Below are positions 24,903-33,637 of a DNA stretch of 64,000 nucleotides, one piece after another; the stretch's first letter is position 1, and every line of letters begins with the position of its first letter. The position numbers and the translations under genes were made by a program. The DNA is from an uncultured Alphaproteobacteria bacterium (lineage in GTDB: Bacteria > Pseudomonadota > Alphaproteobacteria > HIMB59 > GCA-002718135). The notes under the pieces were generated by a model that was not told the DNA's origin, searched no databases, and saw nothing but the letters and a program-made list of their open reading frames with translations. The stretch lies in contig CACJAV010000003.1 of the NCBI GenBank assembly GCA_902591485.1, positions 56,406 through 120,405 of the forward strand, given 5' to 3'.

Positions 24903-25790
24903 TTAATAATGCCAATCTTTAGCTTCATTAAATAAAAAATCTCTAAAAACCTCTAATCTTCGATCATTTTTAAATGCTTCAGTATAAACAAAGTACGTTT
25001 GATAGGAAGGTCCTTCAACATTCGGAAGAACTCGAACTAAATGTGGTTTATCAGCAACCATGTAATCCGGAAGAGAAGCCAAACCTGCTCCTTTTTCAAC
25101 CGCAAGAGACATTCCATAAATACTATTTACTCTAAATTTAGGTTTTCTTTTTATTCCATCTTTTCCTAACTTTAGAATCCAATCGATATTAGAAATAGGA
25201 GAAGGTAAACCTGACCCAAAACATATGAGGCTATGTTTATCTAGATCACTTATATTTCTTGGAATGCCTGAAGATTGTAAATATTCAGATGATCCATAAA
25301 TATGATTATGGAAGTTTACAAATTTTTTAAATATTAAATTTGCTTGAGTGGGTTTTTTTACACGAACAGCTACATCTGCTATTCTACTAGATAAATCCAC
25401 CTCTTCATCAGACATAATTATACTAACTTCCATATCAGGAAATTGGTCAGTAAATTTTGTTATTCTTGGAGTAAGCCAAGTTGATCCAAAACCAACTGTA
25501 GTGCTTATAGTAAATTTACCCACTGGTTTTGTTTTTTTATCAATTAATTTTTTTTCAAAACTGGAAACTGAATTGTTTATTTGGCTAACAGTGTTAAATA
25601 AATTCTCCCCTTGTTCTGTTAATCTTACTCCTTTTTGATGGCGAATAAATAGAGGTGTTTTTAAATCATACTCCAAATCTTGAATTTGTCTGCTAAGAGC
25701 AGATTGACTAATATTTAATTTAGCACTTGCCTTTGAAATACTTTTTGAAATTGCAATTTCATAAAAAGATTTTAGTTTGTCCCAATCCAT
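24903..25790 (-). CDS. LysR-family transcriptional regulator
   Basis: A 295-residue regulator. The winged helix-turn-helix (residues 1-60) reads DWDKLKSFYEIAISKSISKASAKLNISQSALSRQ in parts typical of LysR, followed by a LysR substrate-binding domain (about 88-290). It overlaps rpe by one base (TAATG) and would be transcribed from the same promoter. In alphaproteobacteria LysR genes of this shape often lie next to trxB or metabolic genes, so its target cannot be inferred. It is the only classical transcription factor in the window. Confidence 0.9.
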   Translation of the reverse strand: MDWDKLKSFYEIAISKSISKASAKLNISQSALSRQIQDLEYDLKTPLFIRHQKGVRLTEQGENLFNTVSQINNSVSSFEKKLIDKKTKPVGKFTISTTVGFGSTWLTPRITKFTDQFPDMEVSIIMSDEEVDLSSRIADVAVRVKKPTQANLIFKKFVNFHNHIYGSSEYLQSSGIPRNISDLDKHSLICFGSGLPSPISNIDWILKLGKDGIKRKPKFRVNSIYGMSLAVEKGAGLASLPDYMVADKPHLVRVLPNVEGPSYQTYFVYTEAFKNDRRLEVFRDFLFNEAKDWHY

Positions 25791-26437
25791 TATCTCAGAG
25801 AATCAATCATTTTTTTATAATTTTCTTTACCACTAGAAAAAATATATGAACCAGCAACTAATACATCTGCATTAGCATCTTTACATATTTTTCCAGTTTC
25901 ACTATTTATCCCTCCATCAATTTCTATTTCATAACTTAGATTTCTTTTTTTTCTAATTTTAGATAATTCAATTATTTTATTTACTTCTGATTGCATAAAT
26001 TTCTGTCCCCCAAATCCAGGAACGACTGTCATCACAATGACTATATCAATTAAATCTAAAAAACTTACAATCTCATTTATTGAAACTTTTGGATGGATAG
26101 CAATGCCTGCTTTACAGTTAGCTGATTTTATCTGATTTAAAATATTTCTACTATTTTTATCTGCATCAGGATGAAAGCTTATTATATCAGCCCCAGCAGC
26201 AATAAATTCATCCACAAATTTTTTCACAGGAGAAATCATTAAATGGACATCAAGTATTTTTTTTGTATGTGGCCTCATCGATTTGACCATATTTGGTCCA
26301 AATGCGATATTATTTACGTAATGACCATCCATAACATCTATATGAATATAATCAGCCCCGTTTGCATCAACCAATTTGATTTCATTTTTCATATCCATTA
26401 AATCAGCTGCAAGAATTGAGGGGGCTATTTTTACCAT
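25790..26437 (-). CDS. rpe: Ribulose-phosphate 3-epimerase
   Basis: Rpe interconverts ribulose 5-phosphate and xylulose 5-phosphate, linking the window's pentose kinases to its transketolases. The 215-residue TIM barrel has IAPSILAADLMDM at the start, the metal site in YIHIDVMDGHYVNNIAFGP and VHLMI, plus VMTVVPGFGGQKF and EIDGGINSET near the C-terminus. All conserved catalytic aspartates and histidines of the family are visible. The LysR gene follows with a one-base overlap; upstream lies the divergent cupin gene 38 bases away. Confidence 0.95.
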   Translation of the reverse strand: MVKIAPSILAADLMDMKNEIKLVDANGADYIHIDVMDGHYVNNIAFGPNMVKSMRPHTKKILDVHLMISPVKKFVDEFIAAGADIISFHPDADKNSRNILNQIKSANCKAGIAIHPKVSINEIVSFLDLIDIVIVMTVVPGFGGQKFMQSEVNKIIELSKIRKKRNLSYEIEIDGGINSETGKICKDANADVLVAGSYIFSSGKENYKKMIDSLR

Positions 26438-26475
26438 TTTGATTTTGTTTATATAATATATATATCAGTTTTATA

Positions 26476-26820
26476 ATGAAAAATGTTGTAAATAAACCAT
26501 GGGGCTCTTTTGAGATCATTGATGAAGGAACAAAATATACTGTTAAAAAAATTACTGTTCATCCCGGAGGGATCCTTTCATTACAAAGTCACGAACATCG
26601 CTCTGAGCATTGGTTAATCGCCAGTGGGGAGGCAGAAGTTATTATTGATGACAATACATATAGATTAAAAGAAAATGACAACATTTTCATACCACAAGGA
26701 TCTAAACATCGTTTAAAAAACATCAGCCCATCTAATTTAATAGTAATAGAAATGTGGTTTGGTGAAAAGCTAGACGAAAACGATATTAAACGCTACCAGG
26801 ATATATATGAAAGAATATAA
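26476..26820 (+). CDS. ManC/mannose-6-phosphate isomerase type II-like cupin
   Basis: A 114-residue single cupin equal to the C-terminal domain of bifunctional mannose-1-phosphate guanylyltransferase/mannose-6-phosphate isomerase. RPWG-like KPWGSFEIIDEG at the start, metal-binding SHEHRSEHW, IPQGSKHRLKN and EMWFGEKLDENDI(K)RYQDIY at the end are characteristic. It probably isomerises fructose 6-phosphate to mannose 6-phosphate for surface glycans, acting without the nucleotidyltransferase half. It overlaps the DUF6165 gene by one base. Confidence 0.85.
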   Translation: MKNVVNKPWGSFEIIDEGTKYTVKKITVHPGGILSLQSHEHRSEHWLIASGEAEVIIDDNTYRLKENDNIFIPQGSKHRLKNISPSNLIVIEMWFGEKLDENDIKRYQDIYERI

Positions 26821-27203
26821 TGATTATTAGCACACCTGTATCACTTGGAGAATTAGTAGATAAGATTTCTATTTTACATATAAAAAGCATCAAAATTAAA
26901 AAAAATGAAAAACTTATATTGGTTAAAGAGGAGTTATCCTTATTAGAACAAACTCTAAATGATCACATAAAAAGTGATGATATAAAACCATTTTTAGACT
27001 CATTAATTGATATCAATTCAAAATTATGGGTTATAGAAGATGATATACGAGATTGTGAAAGAAATAAAAAATTTGATCAAAAATTTATTGATCTTGCAAG
27101 ATCTGTTTATTTTACAAATGACAAAAGATCTGAAATTAAACTCGAAATAAATAATGCATTTGGTTCTAAAATTATAGAAGTAAAATCGTATGAAAAATAT
27201 TAA
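26820..27203 (+). CDS. DUF6165-family protein
   Basis: A 127-residue cytoplasmic protein, mostly charged helices, opening with ISTPVSLGELVDKISILHIKSIKI. This arrangement matches the DUF6165 family, small proteins frequently found near polysaccharide genes in marine bacteria. No catalytic motif is visible. It is coupled by TAATG to the ManC-type cupin, so a role in sugar nucleotide or surface glycan synthesis is plausible but unproven. It ends convergently 3 bases before the polyprenyl synthase gene. Confidence 0.7.
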   Translation: MIISTPVSLGELVDKISILHIKSIKIKKNEKLILVKEELSLLEQTLNDHIKSDDIKPFLDSLIDINSKLWVIEDDIRDCERNKKFDQKFIDLARSVYFTNDKRSEIKLEINNAFGSKIIEVKSYEKY

Positions 27204-27206
27204 ATA

Positions 27207-28238
27207 TTAGTTTATTCTTTGTGTGCTTGTTTCAATTAACTTGATGAGTGATTTTTTATATTGATTATCTGGAAAAATACTTAGCGAGTCTATAGCAACT
27301 TCAGCAAAATGCTTAGCTCTAGTTAATGTATCCTCCAAACAATTATATTTAATTATTAATTCTTTGACTGAGTCAAAGTTTTTTTTATCACTACTTGGTT
27401 TTTGAACAATTTTTGTCAAAAATTCTTTTTCTTCTTTATCTGATCTTCCGTAGGCCAAAATAATAGGTAAAGTAATTTTACCCTCTTTAAAGTCATCACC
27501 AACGTTTTTTCCCATTGTTTGAAGGTTTGAGAAGTAGTCTATCGCATCATCAATCAATTGAAAAGCCATACCAAAATTAGTACCAAAAGATTTTAATGCT
27601 TGGTGCTCGTTTGATCTTGCTCCACCACTTAACCCACCAACCTGACAAGCGGCACTAAATAGAGAGGCAGTTTTTCCATTGATTACCTGAAAATAGGTAT
27701 CTTCATTCATCTCTAAATTTTTATCATTACTTATCTCTAATACTTCACCCTCGGATATAATAACACTAGTATCAGATAATATTTTTAAAGTTTCCATTGT
27801 TCCGTATTTTGTCATTAATTGAAATGAACGACTAAAAAGGAAGTCACCAACTAAAACACTTGTTTTATTACCCCATACTTCATTGGATGTCAGTTTACCT
27901 CTCCTATCCTTACTAAGATCTACCACATCATCGTGAAGAAGAGTTGCAGCATGAATAAACTCAACCGCTGCTGCTAGGCCGATATGATTAAGTTTGTCAG
28001 CAGGATCGTTATTTAAAATATAATAGCATGAAGTTGTCATTAGGGGTCTGAGTCTTTTTCCACCTGATAAAATCAGATATTTACCAATTTCATGAATTAG
28101 CGGGACTGAACTTTCTAACTTGTCTAATATTAATGTATTGATTGAATGCAAATCTTCTTTGCACAATTCTGATAATTCTTTTATGCAATCATTAAAATTC
28201 TCTTCTTTATTATTATGTAAAGGAATTATTTGAGCCAT
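27207..28238 (-). CDS. ispB: Polyprenyl (octaprenyl-type) diphosphate synthase
   Basis: A trans-prenyltransferase of 343 residues that builds the isoprenoid tail of ubiquinone. The two aspartate-rich motifs are present: first LLHDDVVDLSKDRRG (DDxxD) and second FQLIDDAIDYF. GGKRLRP near residue 78 binds isopentenyl diphosphate. The length and motif spacing fit long-chain (C40-C50) synthases rather than FPP synthases; the exact chain length cannot be read. It is transcribed alone, divergent from the S49 protease gene with a 115-base AT-rich gap that shows no clear additional gene. Confidence 0.9.
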   Translation of the reverse strand: MAQIIPLHNNKEENFNDCIKELSELCKEDLHSINTLILDKLESSVPLIHEIGKYLILSGGKRLRPLMTTSCYYILNNDPADKLNHIGLAAAVEFIHAATLLHDDVVDLSKDRRGKLTSNEVWGNKTSVLVGDFLFSRSFQLMTKYGTMETLKILSDTSVIISEGEVLEISNDKNLEMNEDTYFQVINGKTASLFSAACQVGGLSGGARSNEHQALKSFGTNFGMAFQLIDDAIDYFSNLQTMGKNVGDDFKEGKITLPIILAYGRSDKEEKEFLTKIVQKPSSDKKNFDSVKELIIKYNCLEDTLTRAKHFAEVAIDSLSIFPDNQYKKSLIKLIETSTQRIN

Positions 28239-28353
28239 ATAAAGAATATAGTTTATTTATATATATTTAGTAGATAATATGTTCGTTTGATAAACAATTT
28301 TATTTAAAATTCAAATAAATGAATACTTTTAACCTTTAAGTAGAGAATAACTT

Positions 28354-29178
28354 TTGTTATTAAGCCCTGTGTTTAAGAGATTTTTTTCAAAAGATATCAA
28401 TATTCCAACCTTAAGACTAGCTGGGGTTATTGGGCAAGCTGGTATAGCCCGATCAGGACTGACTATTGCTGGAATAGAAAAATTAGTAGATAAACTATTT
28501 GCTGATAAAAAATCACCTGCAGTAGCATTAATTATTAATTCCCCAGGTGGATCACCTACACAATCATCCCTAATTGCTGAAAAAATAATTAATTTAGCGA
28601 AAGAAAAAAACAAAAAAGTATTTGCTTTTGTTGAAGATGTTGCTGCTTCAGGAGGTTACTGGTTAGCTTGTGCAGCAGATGAAATTTATTTAGACTTAAA
28701 TTCAATTGTTGGATCAATTGGTGTAATTTCTCCAGGTTTTGGATTTGTAGACTTAATAAAAAAAATTGGAGTTGAGAGAAGAGTATATACCTCTGGTAAA
28801 AGCAAAAGTTTTCTTGATCCTTTTAAAGAAGAAAAAAAAGAAGATATTGATAGATTACAAAATATACAGGAGCAAATCCATGAAAATTTTATTGAATACG
28901 TTAAAAATAGAAGAGGCTCAAAATTATTAAGTTCTAAAGAGGATGAAATATTCTCAGGGCTATTTTGGGTTGGAAAAAAAGGAGTTGAGCTAGGATTAGC
29001 TGATGGGATTGGCTCAATAAATCAAATAATTCGTGAAAAATACGGGAATAAAGTAAAAATAAAAACTATTGATCAAAAAAAATCTTTTTTACAAAAACGA
29101 CTTTCTTCTTCTATAAATAATAATGATATACTCAACAGACTGGAAGAAATGGTAATGTGGTCTAAATATGGGTTATAA
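28354..29178 (+). CDS. S49-family signal peptide peptidase-like serine protease
   Basis: A 274-residue member of the SppA/SohB family. The nucleophile serine is in DVAASGGYWLACAADEIY and the general-base lysine is in the YTSGKSKSFLDPF segment, with the oxyanion region INSPGGSPTQSS. The start is TTG at 28354, giving MLLSPVFKRFF. The N-terminus lacks a clear membrane segment. It overlaps a 52-residue membrane-protein gene by one base (TAATG). Typical alphaproteobacterial short SppA forms have a similar length (about 270-290). Confidence 0.88.
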   Translation: MLLSPVFKRFFSKDINIPTLRLAGVIGQAGIARSGLTIAGIEKLVDKLFADKKSPAVALIINSPGGSPTQSSLIAEKIINLAKEKNKKVFAFVEDVAASGGYWLACAADEIYLDLNSIVGSIGVISPGFGFVDLIKKIGVERRVYTSGKSKSFLDPFKEEKKEDIDRLQNIQEQIHENFIEYVKNRRGSKLLSSKEDEIFSGLFWVGKKGVELGLADGIGSINQIIREKYGNKVKIKTIDQKKSFLQKRLSSSINNNDILNRLEEMVMWSKYGL

Positions 29179-29336
29179 TGAAATTTATTGTATTAATTAT
29201 AGCTATCTCGTTTATTTTTTTATTTTTTAAAATACTTTCTGATAGAGCCACTCGTTCGAATATTAAAAAAAATAATGAAACAACAATAGATTTAGAAAAA
29301 GATCCAAAAACAAAAGAATATAAACCTAAGGAATAA
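29178..29336 (+). CDS. Small membrane-anchored protein, 52 residues
   Basis: The frame overlaps the protease stop by one base (TAATG) and ends exactly one base before the glycyl-tRNA synthetase ATG, so it fills the gap completely. It has one N-terminal membrane helix (KFIVLIIAISFIFLFFKIL) and a charged tail ending EKDPKTKEYKPKE. I do not recognise a family with confidence; the tail recalls small anchored proteins with a DPxxGxYxP-type ending found next to S49 proteases. Tight coupling argues that it is translated. Confidence 0.65.
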   Translation: MKFIVLIIAISFIFLFFKILSDRATRSNIKKNNETTIDLEKDPKTKEYKPKE

Positions 29337-30695
29337 ATGACAGCAAGTTCAATGGAAGAATTAGTCTCTTTATGCAAAAGAAGAGGCTTTATTTTTCAAT
29401 CAAATGATATCTATGGAGGTATTAAAGGACTTTATGATTATGGACCTATGGGAGTTGAATTAAAAAATAATATCAAGCAGTCTTGGTGGAAGTCCATGGT
29501 TTATGAAAGAGATGATATTGAGGGTTTAGATGCCTCTATTTTAAGTGATCCAGTAGTTTTGCAGCAATCTGGACATGAGGATACTTTCACTGACCCTTTA
29601 GTTGATTGTAAAAATTGTAAATCAAGATGGAGAGCAGATCAACTCAATAATAATAAGTGTCCTGAGTGCAAATCAGATAATCTGACAGATCCAAGACCAT
29701 TTAATTTAATGTTTAAAACAGCAATTGGACCTGTTGATGATGGTTCTTCATATGCTTATTTAAGACCAGAGACATGCCAGCAAATATTTACTAATTTTAA
29801 AAATATTATTGACTCAACAAGTAGAGTTGTCCCTTTTGGAATAGCTCAAATTGGAAAAGCTTTTAGAAATGAAATTACTCCAAGAAACTTTATTTTTAGA
29901 GTGAGAGAATTTGAGCAAATGGAGTTAGAGTTTTTTGTTAAACCAGGATCAGATGAAGAATGGCATAAATACTGGGTAGAGAAAAGAATTAAATGGTGGG
30001 AGTCACAAGGAGTTAATAAAAAAAACTTACATACTGTTGATGTAGATAAAAAAGATCTCTCTCATTATTCAAAAGCTACTGTAGATATTATGTATGATTT
30101 TCCACATGGGAAAGAAGAACTTGAGGGTATAGCTAATAGAACTGATTTTGATTTGGGGTCTCATACAAAGAATCAAAAAGATTTTGATATTACTGCTAAT
30201 GTAAAAAAAAATGAGCACTCAACCACAAAATTAGGAGTACAAAATTTAGAAGAAAAAACTTCATATATTCCATTCGTAATTGAGCCTTCTGCTGGAGTTG
30301 ATAGAGGTGTATTGGCTATCCTGAATGAAGCTTTTAATAATGAAAAAATTGCAAATGGTAATTCTAGAATAGTGTTAAAATTAAAACCTCATCTATCTCC
30401 GATTAAAGCAGCAGTAATTCCTCTTAAAAAAAATAATGATCAAATAGTTGAAAAAGCTAAAACCATTAAGAATCAATTGCAAAATCTTGGGTTGGGAAGA
30501 GTAATGCTGGAGAATTCTGGAAATATTGGTAAAAATTATAGACGCCATGATGAAATTGGAACACCAATTTGCATTACTGTAGATTTTGAAACTTTAGAAG
30601 ATGACTCTGTGACTATCAGAGATCGTGACTCCATGAAACAAGAAAGAGTTTTAGTTAGAGATCTTAATCAGTTTTATCAAAAATATTTTCATTAA
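29337..30695 (+). CDS. glyS: Glycyl-tRNA synthetase, class II alpha2 (homodimeric) type
   Basis: This 452-residue enzyme charges tRNA-Gly. It opens with [28 protein letters not shown], contains a four-cysteine zinc-type insertion (CKNCKS...CPECKS) and class II motifs ([52 protein letters not shown]) of the alpha2 GlyRS known from Eukarya, Archaea and some bacteria. The C-terminal anticodon-binding domain (about 345-450) is present. Most proteobacteria use the unrelated alpha2beta2 GlyQS enzyme, so this is a notable variant. Confidence 0.93.
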   Translation: MTASSMEELVSLCKRRGFIFQSNDIYGGIKGLYDYGPMGVELKNNIKQSWWKSMVYERDDIEGLDASILSDPVVLQQSGHEDTFTDPLVDCKNCKSRWRADQLNNNKCPECKSDNLTDPRPFNLMFKTAIGPVDDGSSYAYLRPETCQQIFTNFKNIIDSTSRVVPFGIAQIGKAFRNEITPRNFIFRVREFEQMELEFFVKPGSDEEWHKYWVEKRIKWWESQGVNKKNLHTVDVDKKDLSHYSKATVDIMYDFPHGKEELEGIANRTDFDLGSHTKNQKDFDITANVKKNEHSTTKLGVQNLEEKTSYIPFVIEPSAGVDRGVLAILNEAFNNEKIANGNSRIVLKLKPHLSPIKAAVIPLKKNNDQIVEKAKTIKNQLQNLGLGRVMLENSGNIGKNYRRHDEIGTPICITVDFETLEDDSVTIRDRDSMKQERVLVRDLNQFYQKYFH

Positions 30696-30711
30696 ATAAA
30701 ATTGTAATTAT

Positions 30712-31851
30712 ATGAAATTTATAAATGACATAATAGCAACAAGACTGTTGTTTTTTATCATGGCCTTTTATGTGGGTCTATGGACAATAAGGATACCTAC
30801 TATTAAAGATCAAATAAACACTGATTATTTTGGTATTGGTTTAATAATGGCAACATTTGCAATTGGATCAATAATTGCAATGGTATTTTCAAATAAAATA
30901 ATAAAATTAACTTCCTGCAAAACAGTACTTTTATACACAAGTATTTTACAGGCTTTACTATGGTTACCAGCTCCATTTGTCCCCTCTGCAAATATTTTCA
31001 TGATTTTATCTTTTATATTTGGTTTGAGTTATGGAAGTTTTGAAATTAGTTGCAATTTATACGCGTCCAATCTTGAAAAAAGAGAAAAAAAATCAATGAT
31101 GTCTGGTTTCCATGCTTTTTGGAGTTTAGGAGTCCTATTTGGATCTGTTGCTACTAGTTTATTTTTAGAATGGGATATAAATCTTTTAAATAATGTAATA
31201 ATCTACGTAATAATATTATTGCCCTTAAATATTTTAATAATTTTAAAATTAGAAAGCGATCAAATAGAAGATAAAAATAATAAAACAAATATTTTTTTTA
31301 TATGGCCATTAATAATTTATGTTTTAGCAATATTAGCTATGGTTGCTGCTCTTACCGAAGGGAGCGTCGATGCTTGGGGTGCGCTTTATATGAGAGATTT
31401 TATAAAAGTTGAAGGATTTTTAATTGGATTGGCTACAATTAGTTTTAATATTTTCATGGTTATTGGAAGGTTAAGTGGCGATTGGTTTAGAGATAAAATT
31501 GGAGTTTACAATCTATTGACAATACTTTTTTTATTATCAATCTTGAGTCTCTATGTATTATTTTCCTATGATAATATTTTTTCAGCTTTATTTGGTTTTG
31601 CTTTATTAGGTATTGGCACTTCTGCAATTGTACCTATAGCATACAGTTTAGCTGGAAAAATCCAAGGTATAGATGGTGGCGCAGCAATAGCAATAGTTTC
31701 TATTGCTGTATATGGTACATTTATGGCGGCCCCTGCAACACTTGGCGTAATTGCTAATAATTATGGAGTTAATTCAATATTTTTTCCAATATTAATAATT
31801 TTTCTATTTACTATGCCAATTTTATTTGCCTCAAAAAGAAATTTTAAATAA
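30712..31851 (+). CDS. Major facilitator superfamily transporter (YbjJ-like)
   Basis: A 379-residue integral membrane protein with about 12 hydrophobic segments. The N-terminal half has GLWTIRIPTIKDQI and SYGSFEISCNLYAS; the middle EGSVDAWGALYMRDF corresponds to the EGxxxDWxAxYLRD stretch of YbjJ-type MFS carriers. The direction of transport and substrate are unknown. It ends convergently with ygfZ, the last 8 bases overlapping. Confidence 0.85.
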   Translation: MKFINDIIATRLLFFIMAFYVGLWTIRIPTIKDQINTDYFGIGLIMATFAIGSIIAMVFSNKIIKLTSCKTVLLYTSILQALLWLPAPFVPSANIFMILSFIFGLSYGSFEISCNLYASNLEKREKKSMMSGFHAFWSLGVLFGSVATSLFLEWDINLLNNVIIYVIILLPLNILIILKLESDQIEDKNNKTNIFFIWPLIIYVLAILAMVAALTEGSVDAWGALYMRDFIKVEGFLIGLATISFNIFMVIGRLSGDWFRDKIGVYNLLTILFLLSILSLYVLFSYDNIFSALFGFALLGIGTSAIVPIAYSLAGKIQGIDGGAAIAIVSIAVYGTFMAAPATLGVIANNYGVNSIFFPILIIFLFTMPILFASKRNFK

Positions 31852-32677
31852 CAAAATCCAGAATTAAGCCATCATCAGACTCTATAGAATTTTTTGAATT
31901 GATTTTATTCTCAGCAAACTCAATTTTTATCATCGCCAACATATAATTGTTTTTTATGTTTAAAATTTTTCCTACATCTATTCCATTTTCTTTGATATTT
32001 TGTTTATTTTGAGGACTTCCAGACTTTATATTTAAAGTATAGACCTTCTTTTTAAGTAATGCTCTATATTTCATTCTAGCTGTTATTTCTTGTCCAACAT
32101 AACAGCCTTTGTCCCATGATATTGAATTTAGATTTTCAAAATTATTCTCTAAAAGCAAAGATTTGTTTTCTTCAAGATCATAGTGAGAAAAAGGAACTAA
32201 ATTTTTAATCAATATTTCATGATATTTATCTTCATTTATCTCAGCAAAACTATCCAAGATTTGTGGATTTGCAGACTTATGAATAAATTTGTGACCAATA
32301 TTTTCTTTTCTTGGATCAGTACAAATAATTATTGTATCTTCATCTTTTTTTATATCATTAAAGAGTATGAATGAGTGTATTTGGTCAATTTTATTAATTA
32401 TTATTTTAGATCTAAGTTTATAAATTTTTAACTTCTTTATTAAATTTTCATAAAACAAGCTATGAGTTTCAAGAATATATTTGCTATCTATTTTGAATAT
32501 AAAAAAATCAGATAAAAATTTTCCCTGTGGTGTAAGTAGGCAAGAGTATATTACTTTATCTTTTTTGCATAAGTTTATGTCATTTGTAATTAAATTTTGA
32601 AGAAATTCTGCACTATCTTCACCTTCTACAGATATAAATTTAGAATTACTGTTTTTATAAAAGTATGGCACACTCAT
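31844..32677 (-). CDS. ygfZ: YgfZ/IBA57-type folate-binding Fe-S maturation protein
   Basis: A 277-residue protein related to the T-protein of glycine cleavage. The YgfZ signature is seen as WDKGCYVGQEITARMKYR, containing the conserved cysteine. The N-terminal SVEGEDSAEFLQNLITNDI is typical of the GcvT-like barrel. It uses folate to help assemble [4Fe-4S] proteins, and so works with the SUF system encoded at 49165-54510. Low GC and many lysines suit the genome; length is slightly short compared with E. coli YgfZ (326). Confidence 0.9.
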   Translation of the reverse strand: MSVPYFYKNSNSKFISVEGEDSAEFLQNLITNDINLCKKDKVIYSCLLTPQGKFLSDFFIFKIDSKYILETHSLFYENLIKKLKIYKLRSKIIINKIDQIHSFILFNDIKKDEDTIIICTDPRKENIGHKFIHKSANPQILDSFAEINEDKYHEILIKNLVPFSHYDLEENKSLLLENNFENLNSISWDKGCYVGQEITARMKYRALLKKKVYTLNIKSGSPQNKQNIKENGIDVGKILNIKNNYMLAMIKIEFAENKINSKNSIESDDGLILDFVI

Positions 32678-32722
32678 ATTATAAGATATATATGCTAAAT
32701 ATAAAAATGTAATGCGATTCCT

Positions 32723-33637
32723 GTGAAAATTTTAATTATTTGCTCAAACTTAATAGGCGATACCATTCTTTCAACTGGAGCTATAAAGTATTTTATTGAT
32801 CAGTATAAAGAAGCAAATATTTCTCTAGTAATTGGTCCCTCAGCAGCACCCTTATTTAAGAATTATCAAAACATTGATAAAGTTATCATATTTAAAAAAA
32901 GAAAATTTAATCTTCATTGGGTCGATATTTTTAAAAGTACGTATAAGACAAAATGGGACATTGTAATTGATTTTAGATCATCAGTACTTTCATATTTTCT
33001 AAAAAATAAAAAAAAATATATTTTTAAAAAACAAAAGGGATTGCATCATATTGAGCAATTAAATTTAAGTTTTGGTTTTTTGTGTTCAAAATTATTTGTT
33101 CCAATAAGTTTAGATGAAGAAAATAAAGTTGAAAAAAAACTAGAACATACATTTAAGCATATTGTTGTTTTTCCAGGAGGTAATTGGCAACCAAAATTAT
33201 GGCCAGTTGAAAACTATAATATTGTTATGAAATTTTTATTAAAAAAATATGATAATATTAAATTCATATTAGTTGGCTCTGCAAAGGAAAAAGATAAATT
33301 TTATAATAATTTGTTAGCAGGTATAGATAAAAATTTTATAATTGACCTTTTTGGATGTAGTTTAACTTTAACATCTGCCTTTATGAAAAAAAGTGATTTG
33401 TTTATTGGTAACGACTCAGGATTAATGCATTTAGCTGTATCAAATCAATTGAGAGTAATATCTTTATTTGGGCCAACAGATAATAAGGTGTATGGACCTT
33501 ATGGTGATAAAAATATCGTGATCAGAACTAAAGAACCTGTTGATTATTTTAAATCAATAAATATTGATAAAAATAAATCTTATATGAATTCAATTAAAAC
33601 AAATACTGTAATTGCTAGCGTAGAAAAATTTTTGTAA
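32723..33637 (+). CDS. Glycosyltransferase family 9 (heptosyltransferase-like)
   Basis: A 304-residue GT9 protein likely to add a heptose or related sugar to lipopolysaccharide core at the cytoplasmic face of the inner membrane. The start is GTG at 32723, giving KILIICSNLIGDTILSTGAI. The C-terminal half has VFPGGNWQPKLWPVENY and the nucleotide-sugar motif FIGNDSGLMHLAVSNQLRV followed by LFGPTD. The gene is coupled to pyrC through TAATG. The exact acceptor is unknown; the truncated LPS cores of marine alphas make a WaaF/WaaC assignment unsafe. Confidence 0.87.
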   Translation: MKILIICSNLIGDTILSTGAIKYFIDQYKEANISLVIGPSAAPLFKNYQNIDKVIIFKKRKFNLHWVDIFKSTYKTKWDIVIDFRSSVLSYFLKNKKKYIFKKQKGLHHIEQLNLSFGFLCSKLFVPISLDEENKVEKKLEHTFKHIVVFPGGNWQPKLWPVENYNIVMKFLLKKYDNIKFILVGSAKEKDKFYNNLLAGIDKNFIIDLFGCSLTLTSAFMKKSDLFIGNDSGLMHLAVSNQLRVISLFGPTDNKVYGPYGDKNIVIRTKEPVDYFKSINIDKNKSYMNSIKTNTVIASVEKFL

